Shown: piece after piece, positions 45,965 to 53,585 of the stretch
Layout: each line of letters starts with the position of its first letter
Numbering within the stretch: the first letter of the stretch is position 1
Assembly (NCBI RefSeq): GCF_000014145.1
Contig: NC_008255.1
Span: 869,501-933,500 of the forward strand
Length of the DNA: 64,000 nucleotides
From: Cytophaga hutchinsonii ATCC 33406
GTDB lineage: Bacteria > Bacteroidota > Bacteroidia > Cytophagales > Cytophagaceae
Direction: 5' to 3'
Notes under the pieces: generated by a model
What the model was told of the DNA's origin: nothing
The model's database searches: none
Seen by the model: the letters and a program-made list of their open reading frames with translations, nothing else
Translations under genes and position numbers: made by a program

Positions 45965-46180
45965 TTAAATACCTGTTACCTTACTTAACGAAACACCTAA
46001 AGCAATAGCAATTTCATAAAGGGAAAAAATAGTTGGGTTAACTTTGCCGCTTTCAATTTTTTCAATAGCCTGCCTGTCTTTATTACATGCCCTTGCCAGA
46101 TCAGATTGAGACCAGCCTTTGTGTTCACGCAATTCAATGACACGTAATCCAATTCTTTTTTGTACTTCTTGTTTTTCCAC
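45965..46180 (-). CDS. XRE-family helix-turn-helix regulator
   Basis: A 71-residue protein from GTG 46180 (EKQEVQKRIGLRVIELREHKG); a longer reading from GTG 46204 adds eight residues. Almost the whole protein is one HTH_3 domain: LRVIELREHKGWSQSDLARACNKDRQAIEKIESGKVNPTI carries the recognition helix, followed by LYEIAIALGVSLSKV. It is likely a repressor of itself and of the divergent 46269 gene, between which a 15-bp perfect inverted repeat lies at 46236-46271. Confidence 0.85.
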   Translation of the reverse strand: MEKQEVQKRIGLRVIELREHKGWSQSDLARACNKDRQAIEKIESGKVNPTIFSLYEIAIALGVSLSKVTGI

Positions 46181-46235
46181 CCCACAATGTCCCAACTTTA
46201 ACACACAAAAGTGTCATATTAAAAGTTGACAATGC

Positions 46236-46271
46236 CATTTGTTTGTCATATTATTGTATGACAAACAAATG
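46236..46271. promoter_or_regulatory. Probable operator: perfect 15-bp inverted repeat
   Basis: Arms 46236-46250 (CATTTGTTTGTCATA) and 46257-46271 are perfect complements around a 6-base spacer. The right arm ends on the ATG of the divergent gene, and the element lies upstream of the XRE gene: the position and symmetry expected of a dimeric repressor site. A further TGTCATA half-site occurs at 46212-46218. Confidence 0.6.
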
Positions 46272-46673
46272 AATGCTATGGATATGGAAACTAACAATAC
46301 AAAATCAATAAAAGATGAAGTAATAACACTTCTTTTGGCAGATATGAAAAGCCGAAGGCTACTTATGGGCCTTGAATCTACGGGACTTGTTACAGATGAT
46401 TATAATTCAAATCTGGTAGATCTTATTTTTTATAAGCTGGATGTATCCAAACAGCATGAAACCAATATGTGGAACTGGTATGAAGATACGATCTATACCT
46501 TGCTTGAAATCGATATGCATTATTTCCGGGTGCATCAGGAATTTTTAGCCCATAAACTCTATGACGCCATTATGGAGAAGAAAAATCAACTTGTCAATAA
46601 ATTACCCGATACCTTAAGCACGGATTTTTATGCCGTATTATCGTGGTTGAAATTGAATAAATATAATAATTGA
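46269..46673 (+). CDS. Hypothetical protein divergent from the XRE regulator
   Basis: A 134-residue protein if begun at ATG 46269 (MNAMDMETNNTKSIKDEVIT); Met codons at 46278 and 46284 are also possible, and the 46269 ATG lies inside the inverted-repeat operator. The protein is helical, acidic and soluble (LLLADMKSRRLLMGLESTGL, WNWYEDTIYTLLEIDMHYF). No family is recognised. Its position suggests control by the XRE protein; a toxin-antitoxin-like or orphan regulatory pair is possible but unproven. Confidence 0.55.
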   Translation: MNAMDMETNNTKSIKDEVITLLLADMKSRRLLMGLESTGLVTDDYNSNLVDLIFYKLDVSKQHETNMWNWYEDTIYTLLEIDMHYFRVHQEFLAHKLYDAIMEKKNQLVNKLPDTLSTDFYAVLSWLKLNKYNN

Positions 46674-47002
46674 CGGCGGAGATGTGATTTGCAACTATAT
46701 AAATAATATGATAGTTGTCATTCTATTTATTCCATTAAAAAGAATTATTATTGATTTTTTACCTCAGTTAGTGTGCTTGTTTAAATATAATTATTCCGGT
46801 GTAGGTTTTTTGATAAAAAGATTTGATATTGGCACTGTCAGTTGATTTGAAGGGAAATACATTTATTTTAATGAAACCCGTATTGTTTTTATCACAGAGC
46901 TCATTTAGAAGCATAATCATTTAAATTCATAAATGAGTTGTTGTTAAGTGAAGGACATATATTTTGTATAAGCTTTTTTACAACGTTTACAATATTTTAG
47001 GT
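46674..47002. other. Intergenic region upstream of the nuclease gene
   Basis: 329 bp of strongly AT-rich sequence with no reading frame or strong hairpin recognised. It presumably holds the promoter of the 47.0-50.7 kb gene set. Confidence 0.4.
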
Positions 47003-47533
47003 ATGGGAGGAAATGCAGGAATCAGAGGTTATTTAATACAAACGATTATTTGTGTATTAGATACGTTTGAAACTGATAATCTATGGAGATCAGTAACGCT
47101 CGAGCCGTTAGACGAATCGGAAAAGGTAGACATCAGGTGGAAATATGTCGATGATGCTGTAAAACTGTGTCAAGTAAAATCCTCCGAAAACATAATTCGG
47201 CATTCTGCAGCAAAAAAATGGTGTGAAGAACTTGAAACTCATTCTCCAAATGCATCTGAATATGAATTAATTGTAATTGGAAATGTTGACGAAAAACTCT
47301 CAACGGCTAAGGATATTGGTAATGTAAAAATTGGAGAAATTAAACCTTTGAATGTTCAAGTTTTAATTGATCAAGCATCGACAAAAATCGACAAATACTA
47401 TGAAAATAAGAACAAGCCGAGGATTTCATCGCAGGTTAGAGAACTTATTGTAAAAGCATTAACCTTGGAATTTGGCACAAGTTCATCATTGGAAAAGAAA
47501 TATCTAGGGCGGATTTTGACACAAAACTTTTAG
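47003..47533 (+). CDS. PD-(D/E)XK nuclease domain protein (Cap4/DUF4297-like), N-terminal part
   Basis: Starting at ATG 47003 (MGGNAGIRGYLIQTIICVLDTF) the frame ends after 176 residues. The pattern G-x-x-G-Y-x-x-Q at the start, then VTLEPLDESEKVDIRWKY and KLCQVKSS near residues 31-62 gives the Glu...Asp...Gln-x-Lys arrangement of dsDNA nuclease domains of the Cap4/DUF4297 type. After about residue 155 the natural continuation lies in the -1 frame, which is open from 47440 to 49689 and reads GKEISRADFDTKLLEWISAVEN just before this frame's stop. The gene is therefore probably the front of one large protein interrupted by a frameshift. It is very AT-rich, suggesting transfer. Confidence 0.65.
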   Translation: MGGNAGIRGYLIQTIICVLDTFETDNLWRSVTLEPLDESEKVDIRWKYVDDAVKLCQVKSSENIIRHSAAKKWCEELETHSPNASEYELIVIGNVDEKLSTAKDIGNVKIGEIKPLNVQVLIDQASTKIDKYYENKNKPRISSQVRELIVKALTLEFGTSSSLEKKYLGRILTQNF

Positions 47534-47787
47534 AATGGATTAGTGCAGTTGAAAATCAAATTGACACCAACCCTTTTGCTTCTTTAGCTCCACCAACGGA
47601 AAGTCAAAACGTTCCTATTAATCACAGGATAGTTAAGAAAATATTAGAACTTATCGGTTGGCATCAGTTTGGAGAAAATCATACAATAGAGCGCTTCAAC
47701 GAAAAAACAGAAGGAAATGAAATACATTCTGTCAATTTTCTCGGAGATTTTGAAAGTAAACTAAAAGAAGATTCAGGAGATTTAATA

Positions 47788-49689
47788 ATGATTTCGTCAC
47801 TTCATTCACTTAAATATCCTGAATCTTCTAAAATAGAAATATCTAAATACTTAAACGATACCGACATTGTATATTCAGACTTGGAAGAAAAGAAGAAAAT
47901 TCCAGTAAAACGATTTGAATCTACTGATGTTTACAGCCTTTTATTTTGGCTTTCAACTAATAACAGTGAGGTTTTAACAGATTTTATTCACTATACAAAA
48001 GAAAACTATAAACGGAATTTACTGAAAGAAGATATCAACTATTTTCTGATAGATAACAATAAAGCCAATTTTTTAATTAGCAGTATTACAACTGCAAAAA
48101 ATTATAGATCAGACGTTCCTGTTAAGTTTGCATATCCCATAACTGAAGCCAATCAAAGCCCTAAACGCATTGGAGAAAGAGGGTTAAAGCTTCCTCCTCA
48201 ATTTATTAATTCCTCTGTACTTCCTATCACTAAGGAAAGTAAATCTAAAATAAGTTTTCTTCTTTTTTGCTCTGACCCATTTTCTGCAGAAGCATTAAAG
48301 AAACTTATTTGGCTAACAATTAGCCTTACAAGTGGTTATGGAAATGAATACCTCCTTTACTTTCCTGATTATAATGAAGAAGAAAATAAAAATGATGCTC
48401 TGGAAGTTATCCGTTCCTTTAATGAAGAATTATTAGACGAGAAGGTTAGAGTGTTAAAATACAACAGCATTGATACAGATGCATTAGATTCATTATCGAA
48501 TACAAAGGTAATCACCAGTAAAAATGAAACATACGAGGACGATAATCAGCCATCCTTAGTTAATTCTCAGCACCTAAACGAAGCTTTTGTCAATATACTT
48601 CCTTATGGAGATATTTTAAAACCTTTTCTTAAAACAGATGCAATTACAGCAAATGATATTAAATTCTTTCTTGCCAAAAAGGGGATTTTTACAAAAAAAG
48701 CAGACATCAATAAATTAATTGACTTAATGACTTCATTACTTTTTAGCCCGAAAGAACTTGAAGACTTTAAATCATACATTGATGTTAAAGGTAAAACTGT
48801 TAATAGCTCGGATGCATTTTTCAACATTAAACAAAATGAAACATTAGAATCTGTATTTAATAAAGTGAAAATAAACACAGATAATTTGACAGATGGTCTA
48901 AATGTCAAAATCATAAATTCTGATAGTTTAAAATTTGAAGCCAGTCCTTCAAAGGATGAATTCAAATTAACATTGATAACGGAAACAAAAGACCCGACAA
49001 GTAGCTTGTTGATTAATACTAAACCAGGGAAAGCAGAAGTTGTAATTAAGAAAAAGGACAATCAGTTAGTAGTAGTAACCGAAAATACAATCAATAAAGC
49101 GGACAAATATATTGTTAACCGCTTAGTAAAGCTTGTTGAGGAAGAGTTTAAAAGAATAGATTTTATTGAAGAGGAAAAAATAAAAGTACTGTTCAAGAAT
49201 TTTAGCTCAAATACAGAAAGGGTAAATTTCTTACTTAGCTTTAGTAATATATCTTCTTCTGTAATGTTTCACGAGGCGGATATTCAATCAATAAAATTCA
49301 AGTTTGATGACAATACTGAAATTCCTGAACTCTACCGTGATAAAGTTGATAAAGATTTGGTTATAAACTTTGAAGGAAAGGGGTTACAAACTCTTACTGA
49401 ATTAAGTGAGCAAAATGCAAAGGGTTCTATTTTTTTAGAAGAAATGAAAGTATTGTATAAATTCCGTTTTTTAAATATAAAAAATGGCTTGTATAAGGTT
49501 ACTTTCAATTTTTCAAATGCACTTAAAAACAAACCTGAATTTGACGGAGTATTCAAATCCGCTCCATATTTGATAAAAACAAATTCCGTAAAATCTCTAT
49601 CAAGTATTGAAAATCTTGAAAAGGAATTAGGAAAGGAAATTGAGAATCTTAAACTTGAAAAGTTGAAATTATTTAATATAATAAAATGA
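47788..49689 (+). CDS. Large protein, probable C-terminal part of the nuclease gene; GAPS4b-like domain possible
   Basis: From ATG 47788 the protein is 633 residues, but the same frame is open from 47440 without a good start, adding about 116 codons (LLEWISAVENQIDTNPFASL and on), so the true product is probably continuous with the upstream nuclease domain. Around residues 265-325 the text ILPYGDILKPFLKTDAITAN...LAKKGIFTKK...LLFSPKELEDFKSY resembles, from memory, the N-terminal domain of GAPS4b from a phage-defence system; this needs a profile search. The C-terminal half is beta-rich with a helical end (ENLEKELGKEIENLKLEK). Its TGA overlaps the next ATG by four bases. Confidence 0.55.
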   Translation: MISSLHSLKYPESSKIEISKYLNDTDIVYSDLEEKKKIPVKRFESTDVYSLLFWLSTNNSEVLTDFIHYTKENYKRNLLKEDINYFLIDNNKANFLISSITTAKNYRSDVPVKFAYPITEANQSPKRIGERGLKLPPQFINSSVLPITKESKSKISFLLFCSDPFSAEALKKLIWLTISLTSGYGNEYLLYFPDYNEEENKNDALEVIRSFNEELLDEKVRVLKYNSIDTDALDSLSNTKVITSKNETYEDDNQPSLVNSQHLNEAFVNILPYGDILKPFLKTDAITANDIKFFLAKKGIFTKKADINKLIDLMTSLLFSPKELEDFKSYIDVKGKTVNSSDAFFNIKQNETLESVFNKVKINTDNLTDGLNVKIINSDSLKFEASPSKDEFKLTLITETKDPTSSLLINTKPGKAEVVIKKKDNQLVVVTENTINKADKYIVNRLVKLVEEEFKRIDFIEEEKIKVLFKNFSSNTERVNFLLSFSNISSSVMFHEADIQSIKFKFDDNTEIPELYRDKVDKDLVINFEGKGLQTLTELSEQNAKGSIFLEEMKVLYKFRFLNIKNGLYKVTFNFSNALKNKPEFDGVFKSAPYLIKTNSVKSLSSIENLEKELGKEIENLKLEKLKLFNIIK

Positions 49690-50714
49690 TCGATTTTACT
49701 GAAATAACGCTTGAGTTTATATACATCCATAAAGTTGGAAACAAGCTTAGGGATGAAGGAATCGAAGTATCCGATAAAAAGCTAAGTTTAGGAAACGAAG
49801 ACACAAAAAAATACTTGTTAAGGTATTTTCTTTCTCCATTCAATAATAATGAAGTTTATAATTTTCATTATCCGACAGACCTTAATCTTAACGATACCTA
49901 CGCTTTTGCTAAAAGGATTTTTGCAAATCCAGAAAATTTCTATGAATTATCAATAGATGTTTCAAAGCATTTATATGAAAAATCTTCTCACCCCAAAATA
50001 AACGGAGGAGAGTTTTGTATTTGTTATTTTAAAGATTGTTTATTTGAGGGGCAACAAACTGATGCAATAGGCTTATTTAAGTCTGAAAAAAAGGACGTTT
50101 TTTTAAAACTCACTTCTTCAAAAATCGCACATGAAAGTGGAGTTAATATTGATAAATTAGACAAAGGATGTTTAATCTTCAATTTAGAAGAAAAAAACGG
50201 CTATAAAGTATGTGTAGTGGATTCAAATAAATCAAACGACACACAATATTGGAAAGATGAATTTTTAAGTATAAAACCTGCTAGTGACAATTATCATTTT
50301 ACTAAAGATTTTCTTTCCATAACTAAGAACTTTATTACAAAACAAATTCCTGAAGACTTTGAGGTATCTAAAGCAGACCAAATAGACTTCTTAAACCGTT
50401 CAGTCGATTATTTCAAAAAACATGACACTTTTGATAAGCAAGAATTTGAATCAGAGGTTTTTGCAGACAGCAATGTTATTAAATCATTTCGCAAATTTGA
50501 CCAAATATATAGACAAGAAAACGAAGTAGAGCTTTCAGACAATTTTGAAATATCTGCTCAAGCAGTCAAAAAGCAAGCGAGAGTTTTCAAAAATATTTTA
50601 AAGCTCGACAAAAACTTTCACATATACATTCATGGAAATAGAGAACTAATAGAACAAGGAATTGACGAAAAAGGACGTAAATATTATAAAATATATTACG
50701 AAAATGAAACTTAA
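49686..50714 (+). CDS. Nucleoid-associated protein, NdpA/YejK (NA37) family
   Basis: A 342-residue protein. FIYIHKVGNKLRDEGIEVSDKKLSL at the start, YFLSPFNNNEVYNFHYPTDLNLNDTY near residues 46-71, and GEFCICYFKDCLFEGQQTDAIGLFKSEKKDVFLKL near 110-145 match the conserved blocks of the 37-kDa nucleoid-associated protein family. YejK-like proteins bind the nucleoid, but distant members are found in mobile and defence-type loci. The ATGA overlap with the preceding gene says the two are made together, pointing to joint action with the nuclease-like protein. Confidence 0.78.
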   Translation: MIDFTEITLEFIYIHKVGNKLRDEGIEVSDKKLSLGNEDTKKYLLRYFLSPFNNNEVYNFHYPTDLNLNDTYAFAKRIFANPENFYELSIDVSKHLYEKSSHPKINGGEFCICYFKDCLFEGQQTDAIGLFKSEKKDVFLKLTSSKIAHESGVNIDKLDKGCLIFNLEEKNGYKVCVVDSNKSNDTQYWKDEFLSIKPASDNYHFTKDFLSITKNFITKQIPEDFEVSKADQIDFLNRSVDYFKKHDTFDKQEFESEVFADSNVIKSFRKFDQIYRQENEVELSDNFEISAQAVKKQARVFKNILKLDKNFHIYIHGNRELIEQGIDEKGRKYYKIYYENET

Positions 50715-50724
50715 CTCAGTCTCA

Positions 50725-50767
50725 GAATTTGCAATTCCAAAGCCAAATAAAAAACGATTTACAATCC
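50725..50767. repeat. REP-like hairpin doublet, copy 2
   Basis: GAATTTGCAATTC and GATTTACAATC, each an imperfect palindrome, lie on either side of the linker CAAAGCCAAATAAAAAAC. The arrangement matches 42489-42543. Confidence 0.55.
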
Positions 50768-50820
50768 CTTATAATAATTCTGATCTCAGCATGTCTTCTG
50801 GGAAAATTAAATAATTATAA

Positions 50821-51462
50821 ATGACATTTGACACAAATACAATCACAGCATTTCTTACAGGTTCGGTTGTAACATTGATTATAAGAGAGATTTTTAATCA
50901 AATAAATAGAAAGGTTGACTTTAATAGAGATTTAAAGAAAATAACTTATCAGCGGAAATTAGAGAAGGCCGAAAGTGCAGTTGCTTACTATTGGACGTAT
51001 CTCAACAAGGCAATTGAAATGAAAAAGTCTATGGAGACAATTCATAAGGCTCTGAATGAAATTGATGAAACAAAATTAGACATTAGAATTATAACAGAAA
51101 CCCTAAACAAAAATAGTAAAACACTCGATCTCTTATCTGGTGACAAATATTTTGACATTAACGGGATTCACTTGTATTTCGATTTAGAAGATGAAAAATC
51201 CTGGAGTGAGGAAGACCTTGGTAAACTATGCGATTGCCTTGCAGAAATGAATTATCGGGGTAATGATGTTGAATTTTGGACATCATTATACAACTCTCAT
51301 TTAGACAGCAACGAGCAGTTAGCAGACCAGTATTGGAGTAAAATGAAAGAATTTTTACCCGATTACTTGAATTCACTTCAAAAATTTATTGATCTCTTAG
51401 AGAAGAACAGACAAGCGACATATTTAATTTTTAAGAAAATAAAAAAACAGATTGAAAATTAG
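50821..51462 (+). CDS. Hypothetical protein with N-terminal hydrophobic helix and coiled coil
   Basis: A 213-residue protein. A short hydrophobic segment at about 9-25 (ITAFLTGSVVTLIIREIF) could be a membrane anchor, and the rest is helical with coiled-coil text (KLEKAESAVAYYWTYLNKAI, MKKSMETIHKALNEIDETK) and a basic C-terminal end (LIFKKIKKQIEN). No family is recognised. It lies about 105 bp downstream of the nucleoid-associated gene behind a REP-like element, so it may or may not belong to the same unit. Confidence 0.55.
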   Translation: MTFDTNTITAFLTGSVVTLIIREIFNQINRKVDFNRDLKKITYQRKLEKAESAVAYYWTYLNKAIEMKKSMETIHKALNEIDETKLDIRIITETLNKNSKTLDLLSGDKYFDINGIHLYFDLEDEKSWSEEDLGKLCDCLAEMNYRGNDVEFWTSLYNSHLDSNEQLADQYWSKMKEFLPDYLNSLQKFIDLLEKNRQATYLIFKKIKKQIEN

Positions 51463-51489
51463 AGCTAAGAGTCAAGACTTCCCCTCTTC

Positions 51490-51530
51490 GGAATTTTAAT
51501 TACTAAACCAGATAGTGAGATTTATAATTT
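51490..51530. repeat. Degenerate REP-like doublet, copy 3
   Basis: GGAATTTTAATTAC and GAGATTTATAATTT, separated by TAAACCAGATAGT, keep the order of the two better copies but have lost most of the palindromy. The preceding CTCTTCGGAATTT is shared with copy 1. Confidence 0.4.
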
Positions 51531-51564
51531 ATTTATTGAAAACAGATCTGAAAACTATTACTAA

Positions 51565-52059
51565 ATGAACATTGAAATAACATATAAATGTAAAAATAAT
51601 ACCCTAACTACATCATTTGAATTGACTTCCCAACAATACTATGAAACAATTGAAGAAGGAGAAAATTATGAAGATGATTGTATTCCTAAATATGATCAAA
51701 CGATGGATTATATTATAGCTTTTGACTCTACAGTAACAGAAGAACTGTTAGAGTATTCCATATTGAAAATTCAAAATTCTATAAAATCCAATAAAAATAT
51801 CACGACAACATATTTTGGAAATGAATCTCAGCTAATCCATTCAATAAGTGATACTGGATGGGAACTCATTATTCAATCAATTAGAATTGCGGAGAATTGT
51901 ATTGCTATTACAAGAATGGAACGCGCTGATTCAAAAAGCAGCTGGACAAATATTAGTTACTCAACTGGATTAAACTATAAGAATGAACAATCTGGAAAAG
52001 AAATCTGGTACTCGGCCGGTAAAGGCGAATACATAAGAAAGGATATCATATCAGATTGA
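51565..52059 (+). CDS. Hypothetical soluble protein
   Basis: A 164-residue acidic protein (MNIEITYKCKNNTLTTSFEL). It has no signal peptide, membrane helix or known motif. The pattern alternates short strands and helices (YYETIEEGENYEDDCIPKYD, LLEYSILKIQNSIKSNKN) and ends in a beta-like stretch with aromatic residues (KEIWYSAGKGEYIRK). It is AT-rich like its neighbours. Its only context is that it stands alone between repeat elements in the accessory region. Confidence 0.5.
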   Translation: MNIEITYKCKNNTLTTSFELTSQQYYETIEEGENYEDDCIPKYDQTMDYIIAFDSTVTEELLEYSILKIQNSIKSNKNITTTYFGNESQLIHSISDTGWELIIQSIRIAENCIAITRMERADSKSSWTNISYSTGLNYKNEQSGKEIWYSAGKGEYIRKDIISD

Positions 52060-52155
52060 AACTATTAGAAAACTTTGTTCCGCAAGTTTATACATTTCAT
52101 GCTTACAATTTAAGATGAATTTAGAAACCATAAGCCTGAAGGCTTACATATCAAA

Positions 52156-52240
52156 GCTTAGCTGGCTGTTGGCCTCTGGCACCACAGCAGGTTAAAGCAG
52201 ATGTGAAGTGAAACATTACAATTACAAACAAGATTAAAAT
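52156..52240. repeat. Hairpin repeat between single-gene units, copy 1
   Basis: It contains GGCTGTTGGCCTCTGGCACC followed by ACAGCAGGTTAAAGCAG. This aligns with copy 2 at 52865-52925, and the two ends can form an imperfect stem. It follows one gene and precedes the next in the same orientation, as integron attC sites do, but the core boxes do not fit cleanly. Confidence 0.5.
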
Positions 52241-52245
52241 ACATA

Positions 52246-52800
52246 ATGAACGAAAAAATTAAAGCATTCAGCAAGTCTGCAACTTTGCCTTTGTTACGAG
52301 TTTCAGAAACGGGAGTAAAAGAATTTTATCAATTTGAAATTGATTGCTTCGAAATGAAGGATTACAATTTCATAAATGTTTTGAAAGAAGGTGACTTTGC
52401 TCACCTTTTTGATAAGGTGGTAAATATATGTGGGCCATGCTTATATTATTTTGAAATTGAATCAGATCATACCGCCGATGATATTGTTTCTAGAATACAA
52501 AATTATAAATTAATACCTGGAGCTAAATCTGTGCCAGCTATTAAAAAGAAAATACCCCAAAGCAAAGTGTTATATGTAGGTAAAGTTAAAAAAGGATTAT
52601 GGGGAAGATTGGTTCAACATTTAGGTTATTACAAGGTTTCAAGAACTCAAGGCCTTCAACTTTTTTACTGGACACAGGGCACGAATATGAAATTAAAAAT
52701 GCATGTTCTTGAATTTGAAAATGAAATGGCCGATTACATGAGTGTTCTGGAAATAAAGTTAGCAAAGGACTTAAATCCGATTTTAGGTAAACACGATTAA
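52246..52800 (+). CDS. GIY-YIG-like nuclease domain protein
   Basis: A 184-residue protein. GPCLYYFEIE near residues 64-73 (first strand), KVLYVGKVKKGLWGRLVQHLGYY near 107-130 with the conserved Tyr-Val-Gly and Arg, and MSVLEIKLAKDLNPILGKHD at the end with the catalytic-type Glu and the NPxxG turn give the order of the GIY-YIG endonuclease fold. The GIY tripeptide itself is replaced by the CLYYF strand. It probably cuts or binds DNA; the target is unknown. It lies between two copies of the hairpin repeat, like a stand-alone cassette. Confidence 0.65.
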   Translation: MNEKIKAFSKSATLPLLRVSETGVKEFYQFEIDCFEMKDYNFINVLKEGDFAHLFDKVVNICGPCLYYFEIESDHTADDIVSRIQNYKLIPGAKSVPAIKKKIPQSKVLYVGKVKKGLWGRLVQHLGYYKVSRTQGLQLFYWTQGTNMKLKMHVLEFENEMADYMSVLEIKLAKDLNPILGKHD

Positions 52801-53106
52801 TTGTAATTAATCACTTCTTGTACTACTACTATTGGAGATTTAACGCTCTAACCTAATCGATAATTAACCAGCTGTTGGCCAATGGCACTACAGCTGGTTA
52901 TAGCAGTGGCATAGTTGAGATGAGTTGCAATAACAGCCATTTTATTTATTTGTAAAAGTGCCTCTGTTCCATACCCACATTTTCAACCCCCTCTCACTCA
53001 ACGCCCACCCAACCTCACTATAGGAATTTTCCCAAAAAATTACTATCTTATTTAGCTGGTATCATTCCGGTAAAAGAATAAACCGGTGATACTGCATACA
53101 AAATAC
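52801..53106. other. Intergenic region with hairpin repeat and duplicated segment
   Basis: The gap holds copy 2 of the hairpin repeat and the start of the segment duplicated at 42592-42860. No other gene is seen. Confidence 0.5.
52865..52925. repeat. Hairpin repeat, copy 2 (perfect 11-bp stem)
   Basis: TAACCAGCTGT (52865-52875) and ACAGCTGGTTA (52890-52900) are perfect complements around TGGCCAATGGCACT. Downstream similarity to copy 1 continues as TAGCAGTGGCATAG. Confidence 0.65.
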
Positions 53107-53502
53107 ATGCGTTTTAACTCATACATGATCCACATCCGCGCCATATATTCCATACTCATTACGCTCTGCTGGAGCATACTTGTGCTGGTATACGTGGTAT
53201 CACACAAACAGCTGGTGTCTCATATAAACCTTAAAGCGAAATGCATCAATAACAATCAGCACACAGCTGTTGATCAGAATAAGGAGCAGCACATGTGTTT
53301 GTTTCATTTTTCCCATGTCTATCAGCACGGCCGTCTTGTCAGAAATACAGACAGCGATCAGCTTATCTCTGCAGGAGCATATTGGAAAACAGCACCATGT
53401 ATAACAGGTTCAGCAGATACAGTATTTTTATACGGCAGTCATGCTGACTTCAGCGCGCCTGCAGCCGACCGCATTATTTTGTTCCGGCAGATCCGGATTT
53501 GA
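53107..53502 (+). CDS. Small hypothetical protein with N-terminal membrane segment
   Basis: Starting at ATG 53107 the protein is 131 residues, with a hydrophobic segment near residues 8-32 (IHIRAIYSILITLCWSILVLVYVVSH), then a soluble part with CLFHFSHVYQHGRLVRNTD and SADTVFLYGSHADFSAP. An upstream start at 53086 adds seven residues. No family is recognised. A decayed copy of the 5' part lies at 42592-42860, so this may be one member of a duplicated family. It ends 84 bp before the Kef-type gene. Confidence 0.45.
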   Translation: MRFNSYMIHIRAIYSILITLCWSILVLVYVVSHKQLVSHINLKAKCINNNQHTAVDQNKEQHMCLFHFSHVYQHGRLVRNTDSDQLISAGAYWKTAPCITGSADTVFLYGSHADFSAPAADRIILFRQIRI

Positions 53503-53585
53503 CATACATCAAACATCTATTTTGTTTACAGCCTTTAACCAAAGGCTGTAAGAGTTATTTGATTTAATTTTAACCTGATAAATCT

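Noticed and set aside
48603-49061. 152-residue reverse frame inside the large 47788-49689 gene
   Set aside because: Antisense shadow with no recognisable content.
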